The position numbers were made by a program, and so were the translations under genes. From Cyanobium usitatum str. Tous (lineage in GTDB: Bacteria > Cyanobacteriota > Cyanobacteriia > PCC-6307 > Cyanobiaceae), in contig NZ_OY986431.1 in the NCBI RefSeq assembly GCF_963920485.1, positions 2,471,351 through 2,535,350 of the forward strand: a stretch of DNA of 64,000 nt, in the 5' to 3' direction. Positions within the stretch are counted from its first letter, which is position 1, and each line of letters opens with the position of its first letter. This document shows positions 26,936 to 35,012 of the stretch, piece after piece. A model generated the notes under the pieces. That model was not told the origin of the DNA, did no database searches, and saw only the letters and a program-made list of their open reading frames with translations.

Positions 26936-27967
26936 ATGCAGCGCTCCATCCGTCTCAGCCTGTCGCTGGCAAGCACTGCCGCACTGGCACTGGCATCACT
27001 GCCTCTTGCCATCAGACCTGCAGTGGCTCAGGCGGCACCCGCAGCATCAGCAGAGCCAAAGGCTCCAAGCACCGAGGCAGCAGACCTTGGCGTGATGGGC
27101 GTCAACCTCAGGGATGCCGTCAAGTTCAACTACGGCTTTCAAGGGGCACTGCAAGGTGCTGGCACTCCTAACCAAGCAGGCATTGGCGCCTTTATTCCAC
27201 TCCACGTCGGCAGCAACGGCGTTGCCTTTGTGGATGTGCTCGTGAATGCCAACTTCAGTGACTACAGCGGTTACAGCAGCATCATTAATACTGACGTTTC
27301 AGGCACCACCTTCTCTACTTCCACACGCCTGGGTTACCGCTGGCTCAACAGCAACCGCTCTTGGATGTTTGGTGTCAATGCGGGTTATGACAGCCGACCG
27401 ATGGCAACAGGACCTGCCGATACAGGTGTCACGGTTACGAATTCCCAAACGGGGTTTTTCCAGCAGGTATCCGCAGGAGTAGAGGCAGTTTCTAATTCCT
27501 GGAACTTTAATGCCTATGCTTTGGTGCCGATTGGCGATACGGAGCAGCAGCTCAATAGCTTTTATCAAGGTGGGGCACTGGATACCTACGGACTGGATGT
27601 TGGTTACAGCATTACTCCTGATTTGCGGGCTTCTGTTGGTTATTACTACCAAAGCGGTGACCTGGGAGCTGCTGATGGTTCTGGAGTTCGGGGCAGACTT
27701 GCGTACAACCTGACAAATGGTCTCACCGTTGGCGCCAATCTCTCCTACGACCAGGCATTTGAGACCAGGGTTTCGGCAGACATCAAATATCGCTTTGGCA
27801 CTAATGGCTATGGAGCGCCGAGCATTAGAAAGCAGCAGCCTGTGGTGATGCCAGTTATTCAGGCGCTATCAACAACGCCAGCCAATCGGGATGTGCGGGT
27901 GCACGATGCTTTTCTGCCACCGGTTCCTTTTGTGTGTTTGACCGGAACCTGCCCACCACCACCTTGA
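26936..27967 (+). CDS. Outer-membrane beta-barrel protein
   Basis: 343 residues from ATG at 26936. The signal peptide (residues 1-33, LSLSLASTAALALASLPLA then a cut near VAQA) is followed by repeated amphipathic strands such as SWNFNAYALVPIG, YGLDVGYSITPDLRASVGYY and NGLTVGANLSYDQAF, then the barrel-closing ADIKYRFG. LGYRWLNSNRSWMFGVNAGY with a following YDSRP recalls inverse-autotransporter (intimin-like) barrels. A ~60-residue Pro-rich tail ends in CPPPP. A terminator follows. Confidence 0.7.
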   Translation: MQRSIRLSLSLASTAALALASLPLAIRPAVAQAAPAASAEPKAPSTEAADLGVMGVNLRDAVKFNYGFQGALQGAGTPNQAGIGAFIPLHVGSNGVAFVDVLVNANFSDYSGYSSIINTDVSGTTFSTSTRLGYRWLNSNRSWMFGVNAGYDSRPMATGPADTGVTVTNSQTGFFQQVSAGVEAVSNSWNFNAYALVPIGDTEQQLNSFYQGGALDTYGLDVGYSITPDLRASVGYYYQSGDLGAADGSGVRGRLAYNLTNGLTVGANLSYDQAFETRVSADIKYRFGTNGYGAPSIRKQQPVVMPVIQALSTTPANRDVRVHDAFLPPVPFVCLTGTCPPPP

Positions 27968-28026
27968 CCGGCAACCTTGTGCCCACCGCCTTTACTTTGA
28001 GCGCCCCAGCACTCTACCGCTCAAAC

Positions 28027-28050
28027 CCCCTGCACCCACAGGGGCTTTTT
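28027..28050 (+). terminator. Terminator after the barrel gene
   Basis: cccctg/cagggg (6 bp) with a six-base loop, then ctttttattt. From 28051 to 28404 no further gene is seen. Confidence 0.75.
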
Positions 28051-28404
28051 ATTTCTTCAATGACGCCCAAAGCATCAAAATGCCCTCCAATACCTGGCAC
28101 CTTCGCCTACCTCCACCGCCAATCTTGAGCCACTTTTCCTGCCAAAATAAATCCCAAATAATTCCAACCGCAGCAAAGACAGGCACCTCTATTCTCTGCC
28201 TCTACTGATACATTTATTTCCCCAACACAACTACCAAATACTTCGCTCCCTGTCGCCATCACGGATGCCGTTGGCACGTCTAAATCTCACTGCTATCTGC
28301 TGCCACTCGTCAGGTATTTGATTGAGGCGACAATCAAAAGCGAAAGGTAGTTGCTGTTGCCCTGGTGATATTCGTTTCTTTTTGCTCCCACTGGTCTCAA
28401 CCAA

Positions 28405-29007
28405 TCACTTCAGCATCCTTGAGCCCCAGTGGCACTTAGGTACTCCTTTGCTGTGATGGCGATACTGCTGGCAGAAACGCTCATAACGCTTGGAGCATCC
28501 CTTTAGTGTTGGTGCCAGTGTTAGGAAGCTTGGGTGCCATTCACTGATGCCATCACTCTCCAACCTGCCGTAGTGCCCGTAGTTGCTATATGGGTCATAG
28601 AAACCCTTCCTTACTCCTGCTGCCAGTGGATTGGCGTGGATATACCTGAGTGTATTCAGCACTCTTCAGTGGTCTTTAGGGGCAATCGCTGTGGCGTAAT
28701 ACCGTGCCTCCCAGAAGTGCCCGCAACGCCCAGCAAGGCGGTTGAGTGCCATCGCTGAATACCAGCCAATCCAGTGCATCAAGCGGGGGAGTTGAGAGGC
28801 ATCATCAGGTCTGATGAGGAGGTGCAGGTGATTTGCCATCAGACACACCGCATACAACCTGTGTGGGATTTTTGCTTGTGCTTTGGCGAGCACTGCCAGC
28901 AGCACATCCCTTCTCAACCCTTTGGCAATCAGAAACTGACGGCTGTTACATCTAAGCGTGATGTGAAAGGAATAACCCTGCGGTAGGCAGCGTGGGGAAC
29001 GGGGCAT
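28405..29007 (-). pseudogene. RAYT/IS200-like (Y1) transposase interrupted by a TGA
   Basis: Two frames in the same phase are separated by one TGA at 28666-28668. The upstream part begins MPRSPRCLPQGYSFHITLRC and carries the HUH site in LMANHLHLLIRPDD. The downstream part continues LNTLRYIHANPLAAGVRKGF, the usual C-terminal Y1 block. Together they give a ~200-residue REP-associated transposase with one nonsense codon. No flanking REP hairpins were identified. Probably inactive unless the stop is read through. Confidence 0.75.
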
Positions 29008-29027
29008 TTGATGAGAGCATCAGGTCT

Positions 29028-29183
29028 TTACCTTGATGCTCTGCCCTTTGGCGTCTTGGCATACTCCTGCTGGATTTGGCTGATGAGAAGACCCTGAAGG
29101 TCTCTATAAGCCTTATTGACCTTCTGCACCTCCACAAGCATCGCTGCCTCCACATCAGGCAGCCGAATGGTGATGGTCTTCAT
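29028..29183 (-). CDS. Ribbon-helix-helix-like small protein
   Basis: 51 residues, MKTITIRLPDVEAAMLVEVQ at the start, with a CopG-like beta strand (TITIRL) followed by helices. It could be a DNA-binding antitoxin or plasmid-type regulator. Its ATG overlaps the stop of the upstream frame at 29180 in an ATGA arrangement. Confidence 0.55.
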   Translation of the reverse strand: MKTITIRLPDVEAAMLVEVQKVNKAYRDLQGLLISQIQQEYAKTPKGRASR

Positions 29184-29338
29184 TTGAGTGCCTCCAGTCG
29201 CTCCAGTTTCTCAGCAATCGCTTCTCTACAGAATGCTGAGATATTCAGGCAACGGCTTCTCTTCAGGAGCAGCAGTGCCTGGTGTAGTTGCTGGGCGTCG
29301 CCTTCTGGGTAGGTGATGGTGAGTTGGTGGCGTTCATT
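29180..29338 (-). CDS. Ribbon-helix-helix-like frame without a visible start
   Basis: The frame reads NERHQLTITYPEGDAQQLHQ and then ALLLLKRSRCLNISAFCREA, ending EKLERLEALK. The QLTITYPEG strand and following helices are of ribbon-helix-helix type. No ATG, GTG or TTG lies in frame before the upstream stop; a nearby ATG-AAA-AAT-AAA-TGA lies one frame off, so a start-proximal frameshift is likely. Its stop is coupled to the next gene. Confidence 0.4.
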   Translation of the reverse strand, partial: NERHQLTITYPEGDAQQLHQALLLLKRSRCLNISAFCREAIAEKLERLEALK

Positions 29339-29390
29339 TATTTTTCATTGATAGGCTGCTTTTGTCGTAAGCAATCAACTCTGAAATCGC

Positions 29391-29645
29391 TTAAGCCTGC
29401 TCTACTACCTCCAATAAATCCTCAATCCCGCAGTCCAGCACCGAAACGATCTTTCCTGCCAAATCCAAAGAAAGTGCTGATGCCGCTTTCTGATCGTTCC
29501 GTGCCAGTCGGGTAATGGTGGTTGCTGCCACTCCTGCCGCCACTGCCAGACCATTCATTGTGATTGCCTTCTCACCCGCCTCTGCCCTACGCAGATTTGC
29601 CTTAGCGAGCGCCTTGGCGAGGGTCAGACGAACTTGCTTTGCCAT
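29391..29645 (-). CDS. XRE-family helix-turn-helix regulator
   Basis: 84 residues from MAKQVRLTLAKALAKANLRR (ATG at 29645; another ATG at 29654). The helix-turn-helix is at ITMNGLAVAAGVAATTITRLARN (about residues 28-50). It resembles small Cro/C1-type repressors of mobile elements and may regulate the island. The 29655-29947 stretch ahead of the next leader holds no gene I can support. Confidence 0.7.
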   Translation of the reverse strand: MAKQVRLTLAKALAKANLRRAEAGEKAITMNGLAVAAGVAATTITRLARNDQKAASALSLDLAGKIVSVLDCGIEDLLEVVEQA

Positions 29646-29947
29646 GAGGCACACAATACCTCAAGCACCCTGAATGGGCAAAGCAGTGCTTGCTAACTAT
29701 GCTCCCGTGTCAGGCACGGATACCAGAGTGTCAGGCGCCAAACCTAAGCACTGCTTGAACCACGACAAAACCCACCAGGGCGACTAAGGCAAGAAGTGAT
29801 GGGAAACCAGTTGCGACCATACCGACTCCGCTTACGACCCCATTTCTAAAGCAAATCTGAAACGATGCCGTAACGATACATACATTGGATTCCAGCGGGG
29901 CATTTCGCAGGTTTCTAAGCGTGAAGCGCCCTCTGCTCAGTTCCTTG

Positions 29948-30001
29948 TGCTATGATTACTGCGTTGAGGGCAAGAGGTTCAAAGAAACCCGCCCTCTCAA
30001 C
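29948..30001 (+). promoter_or_regulatory. Extended -10 promoter with 5' hairpin leader (copy A)
   Basis: TGcTATGAT at 29948-29956. A start site about seven bases later falls on gttgagggc (29963-29971), which pairs with gccctctcaac (29991-30001). The transcript would thus begin with a hairpin. The same layout, with different bases in the stem, precedes the gene at 30510. Confidence 0.6.
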
Positions 30002-30034
30002 ACACTCACCAGCAACCCATAGAGGTTCAGACCA

Positions 30035-30382
30035 ATGCCGACCGATTTCTCCACCATTGACCTTGCGACCCTCAACGCTGCCCAAGGCGTGATGGTTGCC
30101 GCCCTGCACAACAAGGTCTGCCAGTGGGAACAGGATTCTGCTGATGCTGCTGCGGGCGGAAACCTCAGTGCTGCCTCAATGATTCAGCACTGGGCATTTG
30201 CTGCTGACCTGCTTTCCGCCACGATCAGCACTGAATTCACGAATCTGTTCTCACAGGCACTCACTGCCCGTTTTGGTGATCTGACCCCCACTACCCACCG
30301 CTCAGTTGCCGATCAGGTGCTGGATGCGGTTGCTCTGGAGGTGGCAGCATCGCAGAAGGTGCCTGAACTGGTTGCCGTCTGA
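30035..30382 (+). CDS. Hypothetical protein, hairpin-leader gene A
   Basis: 115 residues, predicted mostly helical (HNKVCQWEQDSADAAAGG, then SMIQHWAFAADLLSATISTE). Not recognised. The start ATG at 30035 is preceded by agaggttcagacca, a sequence shared in part with the leader of the next gene (agaggttccaaccg). It is the first of a run of small plus-strand genes leading to the Rad52-like gene. Confidence 0.6.
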   Translation: MPTDFSTIDLATLNAAQGVMVAALHNKVCQWEQDSADAAAGGNLSAASMIQHWAFAADLLSATISTEFTNLFSQALTARFGDLTPTTHRSVADQVLDAVALEVAASQKVPELVAV

Positions 30383-30421
30383 TTGCTTTTGAGCATCGGG
30401 CACCGCATCCCGCTGCTTTAA

Positions 30422-30476
30422 TGCTATAATTTCAGTGTTGAGGGGCAAGAAACTCAAAGCAGTTCGCCCCTCCAAC
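30422..30476 (+). promoter_or_regulatory. Extended -10 promoter with 5' hairpin leader (copy B)
   Basis: TGcTATAAT at 30422-30430, then gttgaggggc (30437-30446) pairing with gcccctccaac (30466-30476) with one bulged base. The hairpin again starts at the expected transcription start. Confidence 0.65.
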
Positions 30477-30509
30477 CCTTTTCCCAGAAACCCACAGAGG
30501 TTCCAACCG

Positions 30510-30725
30510 ATGCTTCAGCAATCCATTCCCCGCCACTGGCACTTCACCACCCCAGAGCACGACGGTCTATCCATTCGCCTCTCACGCATCACGGGTGAGT
30601 TTGATCTTTCGCTCCGAACTCAAGTTGGTGATATGTGCTGGGAGACGACCATTCTTTCCAGTCACCAGACCCTGGAGCAGGCAGTCACTGCCGCTGATAG
30701 GCAGGTGCTGGTGGTGTCACGATGA
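30510..30725 (+). CDS. Hypothetical protein, hairpin-leader gene B
   Basis: 71 residues, MLQQSIPRHWHFTTPEHDGL at the start. The longer frame from 30435 would translate the leader itself and is rejected. Beta-rich, with no recognised family (LSRITGEFDLSLRTQVGDMC). The leader matches that of gene A, so both are probably expressed alike. Confidence 0.55.
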   Translation: MLQQSIPRHWHFTTPEHDGLSIRLSRITGEFDLSLRTQVGDMCWETTILSSHQTLEQAVTAADRQVLVVSR

Positions 30726-30791
30726 AAACCCTGACCGTTGCTGGTGCTGGTGGTCTTCCCCGCCAGAATCAAACAACTCGCCCCAGCAGTA

Positions 30792-30983
30792 ATGGCATAC
30801 GACCATCCCGATGCTCCTAAGCAGTTCGGCATCCGCCTCAGCGAGGAGACGATGAAACTGGTCTCTGAAATCCAGCATCACCGCCAACGCACCAATCAAC
30901 CCATAACCCTCTCCTCAATCGTGGAGGACGCTATCCAGTGTCACTACAACCGATTGGTGAATGAGGATGCCATCAAAAAATGA
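30792..30983 (+). CDS. Small helical protein, possible ribbon-helix-helix regulator
   Basis: 63 residues, MAYDHPDAPKQFGIRLSEET then MKLVSEIQHHRQRTNQPITL. QFGIRLSEETMKLV looks like an RHH strand and first helix, and SSIVEDAIQCHYNRLV like the second. The start ATG at 30792 is preferred over the upstream frame. It ends four bases before the next start. Confidence 0.55.
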   Translation: MAYDHPDAPKQFGIRLSEETMKLVSEIQHHRQRTNQPITLSSIVEDAIQCHYNRLVNEDAIKK

Positions 30984-30986
30984 CTG

Positions 30987-31370
30987 ATGACTCCACCAAT
31001 CTCCCCATCTGATCTTCTGCGGGTTCTCAAGACCCTGCCACCAGAGGCACCAGACCCATTCCCCCATCTGGCATCTCTCACGCCTGATGCCCTTCTCAGC
31101 AGACGGGTAGAGATCACAGGCAGCATCAAGAACCTGGAGCAGGAGCGGCAAGTAATTGACGCTGAACTACTGAGCACCTTTGGCGATGCTGAACTCCGCT
31201 TTGGTGTTCGTGCCCCTGGTGGTTGGGTTCTCAAGCAGCGGTCACGAACCAGTTGGGACTATACCCCTGAAGTTCGTGATGCCATCAAGGGTCTTCAGGG
31301 TCAGGCACAACGGGATGGGAGGGCACAACCTCTGACGAGCACTTATTTGTGCTTGACCAAAGAGGTCTGA
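30987..31370 (+). CDS. Hypothetical protein with coiled-coil segment
   Basis: 127 residues. SRRVEITGSIKNLEQERQVI (residues ~39-58) looks like a coiled coil. The second half (RSRTSWDYTPEVRDAIKG, then LTSTYLCLTKEV) has an aromatic-rich, apparently conserved block. Phage single-strand annealing genes often sit next to small coiled-coil partners, and the Rad52-like gene follows about 400 bases later, but a link is only inferred. Confidence 0.55.
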   Translation: MTPPISPSDLLRVLKTLPPEAPDPFPHLASLTPDALLSRRVEITGSIKNLEQERQVIDAELLSTFGDAELRFGVRAPGGWVLKQRSRTSWDYTPEVRDAIKGLQGQAQRDGRAQPLTSTYLCLTKEV

Positions 31371-31386
31371 TACTCCCCCTATTGCG

Positions 31387-31647
31387 TCAGACGCTAAAGA
31401 CCTGCTGTAGGTGGGCGATGGGATTGGCACCCTCCTCGCCACCAACAACCCAAAACTCAGTGCTGCCACTTCTCAGCAGAGCACGGAAGTCATCAGCGCC
31501 AATCAAAATCCCGCAATGCTCTGCCAAGACGACCATCTCCTCTGGAGTGGTGGAGGCATAGAACTCACGCCCCAACTCTGGGTCACTATCCATCCGATAG
31601 AGGAAGTGATCCAGGGCATCCAGGAGTGGCGCTGGCGAGTAATCCAC
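31387..31647 (-). CDS. Nif11-domain small protein
   Basis: 86 residues. ALDHFLYRMDSDPELGREFY (residues ~11-30) followed by TTPEEMVVLAEHCGILIGAD is the Nif11 pattern: one helix, a 'DPEL' turn, then 'ee.v.lA...G'. After the domain comes TEFWVVGGEEGANPIAHLQQ. A double glycine at this point is where Nif11-type peptide leaders are cut from their cores, but no modifying enzyme is nearby and the tail has no Cys. It lies antisense between two plus-strand genes. Confidence 0.65.
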   Translation of the reverse strand: MDYSPAPLLDALDHFLYRMDSDPELGREFYASTTPEEMVVLAEHCGILIGADDFRALLRSGSTEFWVVGGEEGANPIAHLQQVFSV

Positions 31648-31726
31648 GCTTGGCGCTCAGGCACCAAGGAACGCTAACAAGGCATCAGCAAACCACAGCA
31701 GAAGACAACCAAGACAGAGTGTTTAA

Positions 31727-31735
31727 TGCTATACT
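31727..31735 (+). promoter_or_regulatory. Extended -10 promoter of the Rad52-like gene
   Basis: TGcTATACT, 32 bases before the ATG, with the same extended -10 form as the promoters at 29948 and 30422. The long 5' hairpin is absent here. Confidence 0.5.
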
Positions 31736-31767
31736 CTAAGCACTGAACTCCACAGAGAGTCAATCCA

Positions 31768-32187
31768 ATGCTCAAGACATCCAGCAACGGCATTCAGGCA
31801 ACCACTGCCATCAAGTTCTCCCTGCGCCCCACTGCCGAAACCTTGGCGGACTTGTCCCGTCCAATTGACCCTCGGCACCTCAAGACCAGGAAGCAGGGCA
31901 ACACGACCCTGACCTACTGCCCCTGGAACACCATTGCCCGCCACCTTCACCATCGTGCTCCTGGTTGGTGTTGGGAGGTGCAGTCGGTACAAGAAGTTGG
32001 CGGTGCTGTTGTGGTCACTGGGCGATTGACGATCCCAACCGCTGATGGAGACCTGCTCCACTACTCGGCAGTGGCATCGGAACCATTGGAGTCCAAGTCA
32101 CAGGCGCCTGCTGCTGAGGTTGCTGCTTCAAGTTGCCTTAGGAGGGCAGCGGCATTGGCGGGTCTTGGGTTGGAGTTGTGGGGGTAA
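31768..32187 (+). CDS. Rad52/Sak-like single-strand annealing protein
   Basis: 139 residues. The layout TLTYCPWNTIARHLHHRAPG, WEVQSV..., VVVTGRLTIPTADGDLLHYS and AEVAASSCLRRAAALAGLGL fits the Rad52/Rad22-like fold: a 'W..v...l' start, two strands, then the 'a...A.s..lkrAa..fGlGlylw' helix. Members anneal single-stranded DNA and promote recombination in phages and mobile elements. The end ELWG is complete. Diverged fragments of the same gene occur at 35682 and 46077. The family call rests on pattern recognition and should be tested by profile search. Confidence 0.65.
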   Translation: MLKTSSNGIQATTAIKFSLRPTAETLADLSRPIDPRHLKTRKQGNTTLTYCPWNTIARHLHHRAPGWCWEVQSVQEVGGAVVVTGRLTIPTADGDLLHYSAVASEPLESKSQAPAAEVAASSCLRRAAALAGLGLELWG

Positions 32188-32261
32188 CACACTTTAAAAA
32201 TGCGGAGGAGTTGACCATTAAGTCAAAGTAGTTCTATATTGCGAATGAGATCCACAAAGCA

Positions 32262-32876
32262 ATGGACGAAAATCTACTGCCTCCCCTCCCTCCGCTACCA
32301 AGTCAAGAGAACAGCGCATACAGCAGAGAGGTAAAATCGACTGCCGCAAGCGGTCCATTTGGACTGTCAAAAGGGTTAAGGAAAGAAGATCTTGATATCC
32401 AGATTGTCGAAGTAAAACCATGCTTCTATCGAGCGGAGACACTTCCCAAAAAACACTCTGCTTTCCAATATTATTACCTTCAGATAACTCCCGTACAAGG
32501 GTTGTCATGGATTAAGTCGATAGGTAATCCCATCTCGACAAACCCTTATGGACACGAACTAAGAAGTTCCTTTGAGGACATGAAAGGGAAGTTGGAAAAT
32601 ATCTATGGAAGACCAGAAATGGTTGACTTCCTCATGTACGAAAGCATTTGGAATGAACCGAGAGACTGGATGCAAGCGATTCAAAACGGCGAAAGGAGAC
32701 TTGCCGCTCGATGGGACAATGGAAAACCTAAAGTCTTACCCTCTGAGATTGAGTCTATATTTTTATACGTTGCCGCCGAAGACGCATATACGGGTTACAT
32801 TGCAATTGAATACGCTTTTGCCAACTACGATGCTTCAGAAAAAGAAATAGGAATGCTCGAAGATGACGCATTATAA
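32262..32876 (+). CDS. Hypothetical protein upstream of the AAA+ gene
   Basis: 204 residues, AT-rich. The N-terminus is Pro-rich (MDENLLPPLPPLPSQ). The body has HSAFQYYYLQITPVQGLSWI, then YGHELRSSFEDMKGKLENIY and the C-terminal GYIAIEYAFANYDASEKEIG. I do not recognise the family. It ends 18 bases before the AAA+ ATPase gene, so the two form a probable operon and are likely partners. GC content is far below that of the core genes, pointing to transfer. Confidence 0.7.
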   Translation: MDENLLPPLPPLPSQENSAYSREVKSTAASGPFGLSKGLRKEDLDIQIVEVKPCFYRAETLPKKHSAFQYYYLQITPVQGLSWIKSIGNPISTNPYGHELRSSFEDMKGKLENIYGRPEMVDFLMYESIWNEPRDWMQAIQNGERRLAARWDNGKPKVLPSEIESIFLYVAAEDAYTGYIAIEYAFANYDASEKEIGMLEDDAL

Positions 32877-32894
32877 ATCATTCAGCATTAAAGC

Positions 32895-34337
32895 ATGAAT
32901 AATAAATCGAGAATCTTTATTGCTGCTCACGACAAGATTTTTAAATCATTCTCGAAATCAGATCAACAAGAGGGGAAAAACGAAAGCACGGAGATAAGCA
33001 GAGTCTTTCTAGAGATTTCCCATTTATACCTGACTTCCGTCGCCAATGCAGACGAGAGTGATTATTGGATGAGTTTTGTTTTTGATACATGCTGCAGTTC
33101 TGGTCTGTGCTCTATTCGCTACATCGACCATCTGAGCATTGATCAAAAACGGAAGCATATTCAAGCGACACTCATAGATAGACTAAAAGATACCGACAAA
33201 AGACCTCTAGAGGTTGACAGCATCGCAAGACACATCTCAGCACTAATTAAATCGCAGAAAGACGACGCAGCACCTAATGATGCAAAAGAAAGAGAAATAG
33301 CAAGCGTGATATTGGATTACATACATGTCTTGATTTCCATCGATCGGGTAATAAGCGAAAAGGAAAATGTATTCTTCAAGTCAATACGGGACGGCGTATA
33401 CAAAAATGTTGGTTGGCGAAAAGAAGGTTCTCTTCACATAGCGGGAGATGGCAGGCAGACGGGAAACCCAAGGAATAATGCAAATAATGACGAGTCTCCA
33501 TTAAAATCCGTAGAAGAGATACTAGAAGAACTGCGATCACTAATTGGACTTGAGAATATAAAAACAGAGGTTCAGTCCTTAGTCAATTCTCTGCAAGTAC
33601 AGCAAATGCGAAAACAAGCAGGGTTGCCAAACGCAGACATTTCAAATCACATGATTTTCTATGGAAATCCTGGCACTGGCAAAACCACAATTGCCAGAAA
33701 ACTAGGGCATCTATACCACCAACTAGGAATTCTCAGCAAAGGACATTTCATCGAGACTGACCGCAGTGGTTTGGTTGGAGGATATCTTGGACAAACGGCG
33801 ATTAAGACGAAAGATGTCCTCGACTCGGCGCTAGGAGGAATTCTTTTCATTGACGAAGCGTATAGTTTGTCTAGCGCAACAGGAGAAGATCAGTATGGGC
33901 AGGAGGCAATTGATACCATATTGAAATATATGGAAGACCACAGGGAAGACCTGATAATTATTGCTGCAGGATACGAAAATTTAATGGGTGAGTTTCTTCA
34001 GTCAAACCCTGGAATGAAATCTAGATTCAACAAATTCTTCCGCTTTGAAGACTACTCAGAAGACGAACTGCTAAAGATTTTCATCCTAATAGCAAACCAG
34101 TCAAGTTACGCCTTAGATGATGAAGCAAAAGAGCACCTTGGAATCATTACAAAAGAAATGATTCGAACAAAGTCAGGCAACTTTGGAAATGGACGGACAA
34201 TTCGAAATCTTTTTGAACGCTCTATTGCCAATCAGGCGAACAGAATTGTCGCATTAAGCACAAGCGATAAAATCGATCTTCAAAGGATAGCGAAGGAGGA
34301 CATTCAGTGGCAAGACGTTGCTGCTGTCACTAACTAA
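32895..34337 (+). CDS. AAA+ ATPase of the CbbX/EccA/SpoVK type with TerB-like N-terminus
   Basis: 480 residues. The C-terminal half is an AAA+ module: Walker A GNPGTGKTTI at 257-266, Walker B ILFIDEAYSL at 316-325, pore-like GLVGGYLGQTAIKT near 298, and the Arg-finger region GMKSRFNKFFRF near 375. The clade includes CbbX and the EccA ATPases of type VII secretion, hexameric remodellers with dedicated substrates. The N-terminal ~190 residues include ISIDRVISEKENVFFKSI, a TerB-like pattern. The partner gene upstream may encode its substrate or adaptor. Codon use is AT-rich. Confidence 0.8.
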   Translation: MNNKSRIFIAAHDKIFKSFSKSDQQEGKNESTEISRVFLEISHLYLTSVANADESDYWMSFVFDTCCSSGLCSIRYIDHLSIDQKRKHIQATLIDRLKDTDKRPLEVDSIARHISALIKSQKDDAAPNDAKEREIASVILDYIHVLISIDRVISEKENVFFKSIRDGVYKNVGWRKEGSLHIAGDGRQTGNPRNNANNDESPLKSVEEILEELRSLIGLENIKTEVQSLVNSLQVQQMRKQAGLPNADISNHMIFYGNPGTGKTTIARKLGHLYHQLGILSKGHFIETDRSGLVGGYLGQTAIKTKDVLDSALGGILFIDEAYSLSSATGEDQYGQEAIDTILKYMEDHREDLIIIAAGYENLMGEFLQSNPGMKSRFNKFFRFEDYSEDELLKIFILIANQSSYALDDEAKEHLGIITKEMIRTKSGNFGNGRTIRNLFERSIANQANRIVALSTSDKIDLQRIAKEDIQWQDVAAVTN

Positions 34338-34349
34338 GATGCTTTTTCG

Positions 34350-35003
34350 ATGAGATGTGGTGCGTCAAAACAGTCTCTTATATTGCTCTTATTTGCTGCT
34401 TGGTCCCTCTATGGAGGGTTAGCAGTTCACGCCGCCTCTGTTCTGTCCATTGGTGACGCAGACACCATCACAGTGACCGAAGGCAGTAGGCGGATCAAGG
34501 TTCGTCTTGCCTGCATTGATGCTCCCGAGACATCCCAATCTCCATATGGGATGGAGTCCAGGAAAACTCTGCAGGGACTGCTGCCCATCGGATCAAAAGT
34601 CATCCTCAAGAGCAAGGCAGTGGACCGCTACGGGCGCAACGTTGCTGAGGTACTCAAAGGTGCCACCAATATCAATCAGTCCCTTGTTGGATCTGGCAAT
34701 GCCTTTGTCTACTGGCAGTACATCAGTGGGTGTGACCGCCATACCTACTCCCGACTGGAGAACGATGCACGTTTGAAGGGTGCTGGGGTCTGGAGTGTGC
34801 CTGGTGGGATCCAGCGCCCATGGGACTACAGGCGTAACAGGAAAGGTGGTAGTAGTGCGTCTTCAAGTGGTGGTGGATCCAGCAGCGGCAAGTATCGCTG
34901 TAAGGAGATCGGGTCTTGGAACAAGGCGCAGGACTTACTCAAGCAGGGTCATACCTACCTGGATCGTGATGGCGACGGGGAGGCGTGTGAGTCACTCAAA
35001 TGA
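34350..35003 (+). CDS. Secreted thermonuclease (SNase) with Excalibur domain
   Basis: 217 residues. The signal peptide is at 1-27 (ILLLFAAWSLYGGLAVHA). The SNase domain shows GDADTITV, IRVRL-like IKVRLACIDAPETSQ and VDRYGRNVAEV, the usual Arg/Asp/Glu active-site blocks. A Gly/Ser linker (SSASSSGGGSSSGK) joins a C-terminal Excalibur calcium-binding motif, GHTYLDRDGDGEACE. Extracellular DNA or RNA degradation is expected. It starts 12 bases after the AAA+ stop and is more GC-rich than that gene. Confidence 0.88.
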   Translation: MRCGASKQSLILLLFAAWSLYGGLAVHAASVLSIGDADTITVTEGSRRIKVRLACIDAPETSQSPYGMESRKTLQGLLPIGSKVILKSKAVDRYGRNVAEVLKGATNINQSLVGSGNAFVYWQYISGCDRHTYSRLENDARLKGAGVWSVPGGIQRPWDYRRNRKGGSSASSSGGGSSSGKYRCKEIGSWNKAQDLLKQGHTYLDRDGDGEACESLK

Positions 35004-35012
35004 CGATTAATA

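Noticed and set aside
30435-30509. Upstream ATG that would extend hairpin-leader gene B
   Set aside because: The extension would translate the promoter-proximal hairpin, and the leader match with gene A places the start at 30510.
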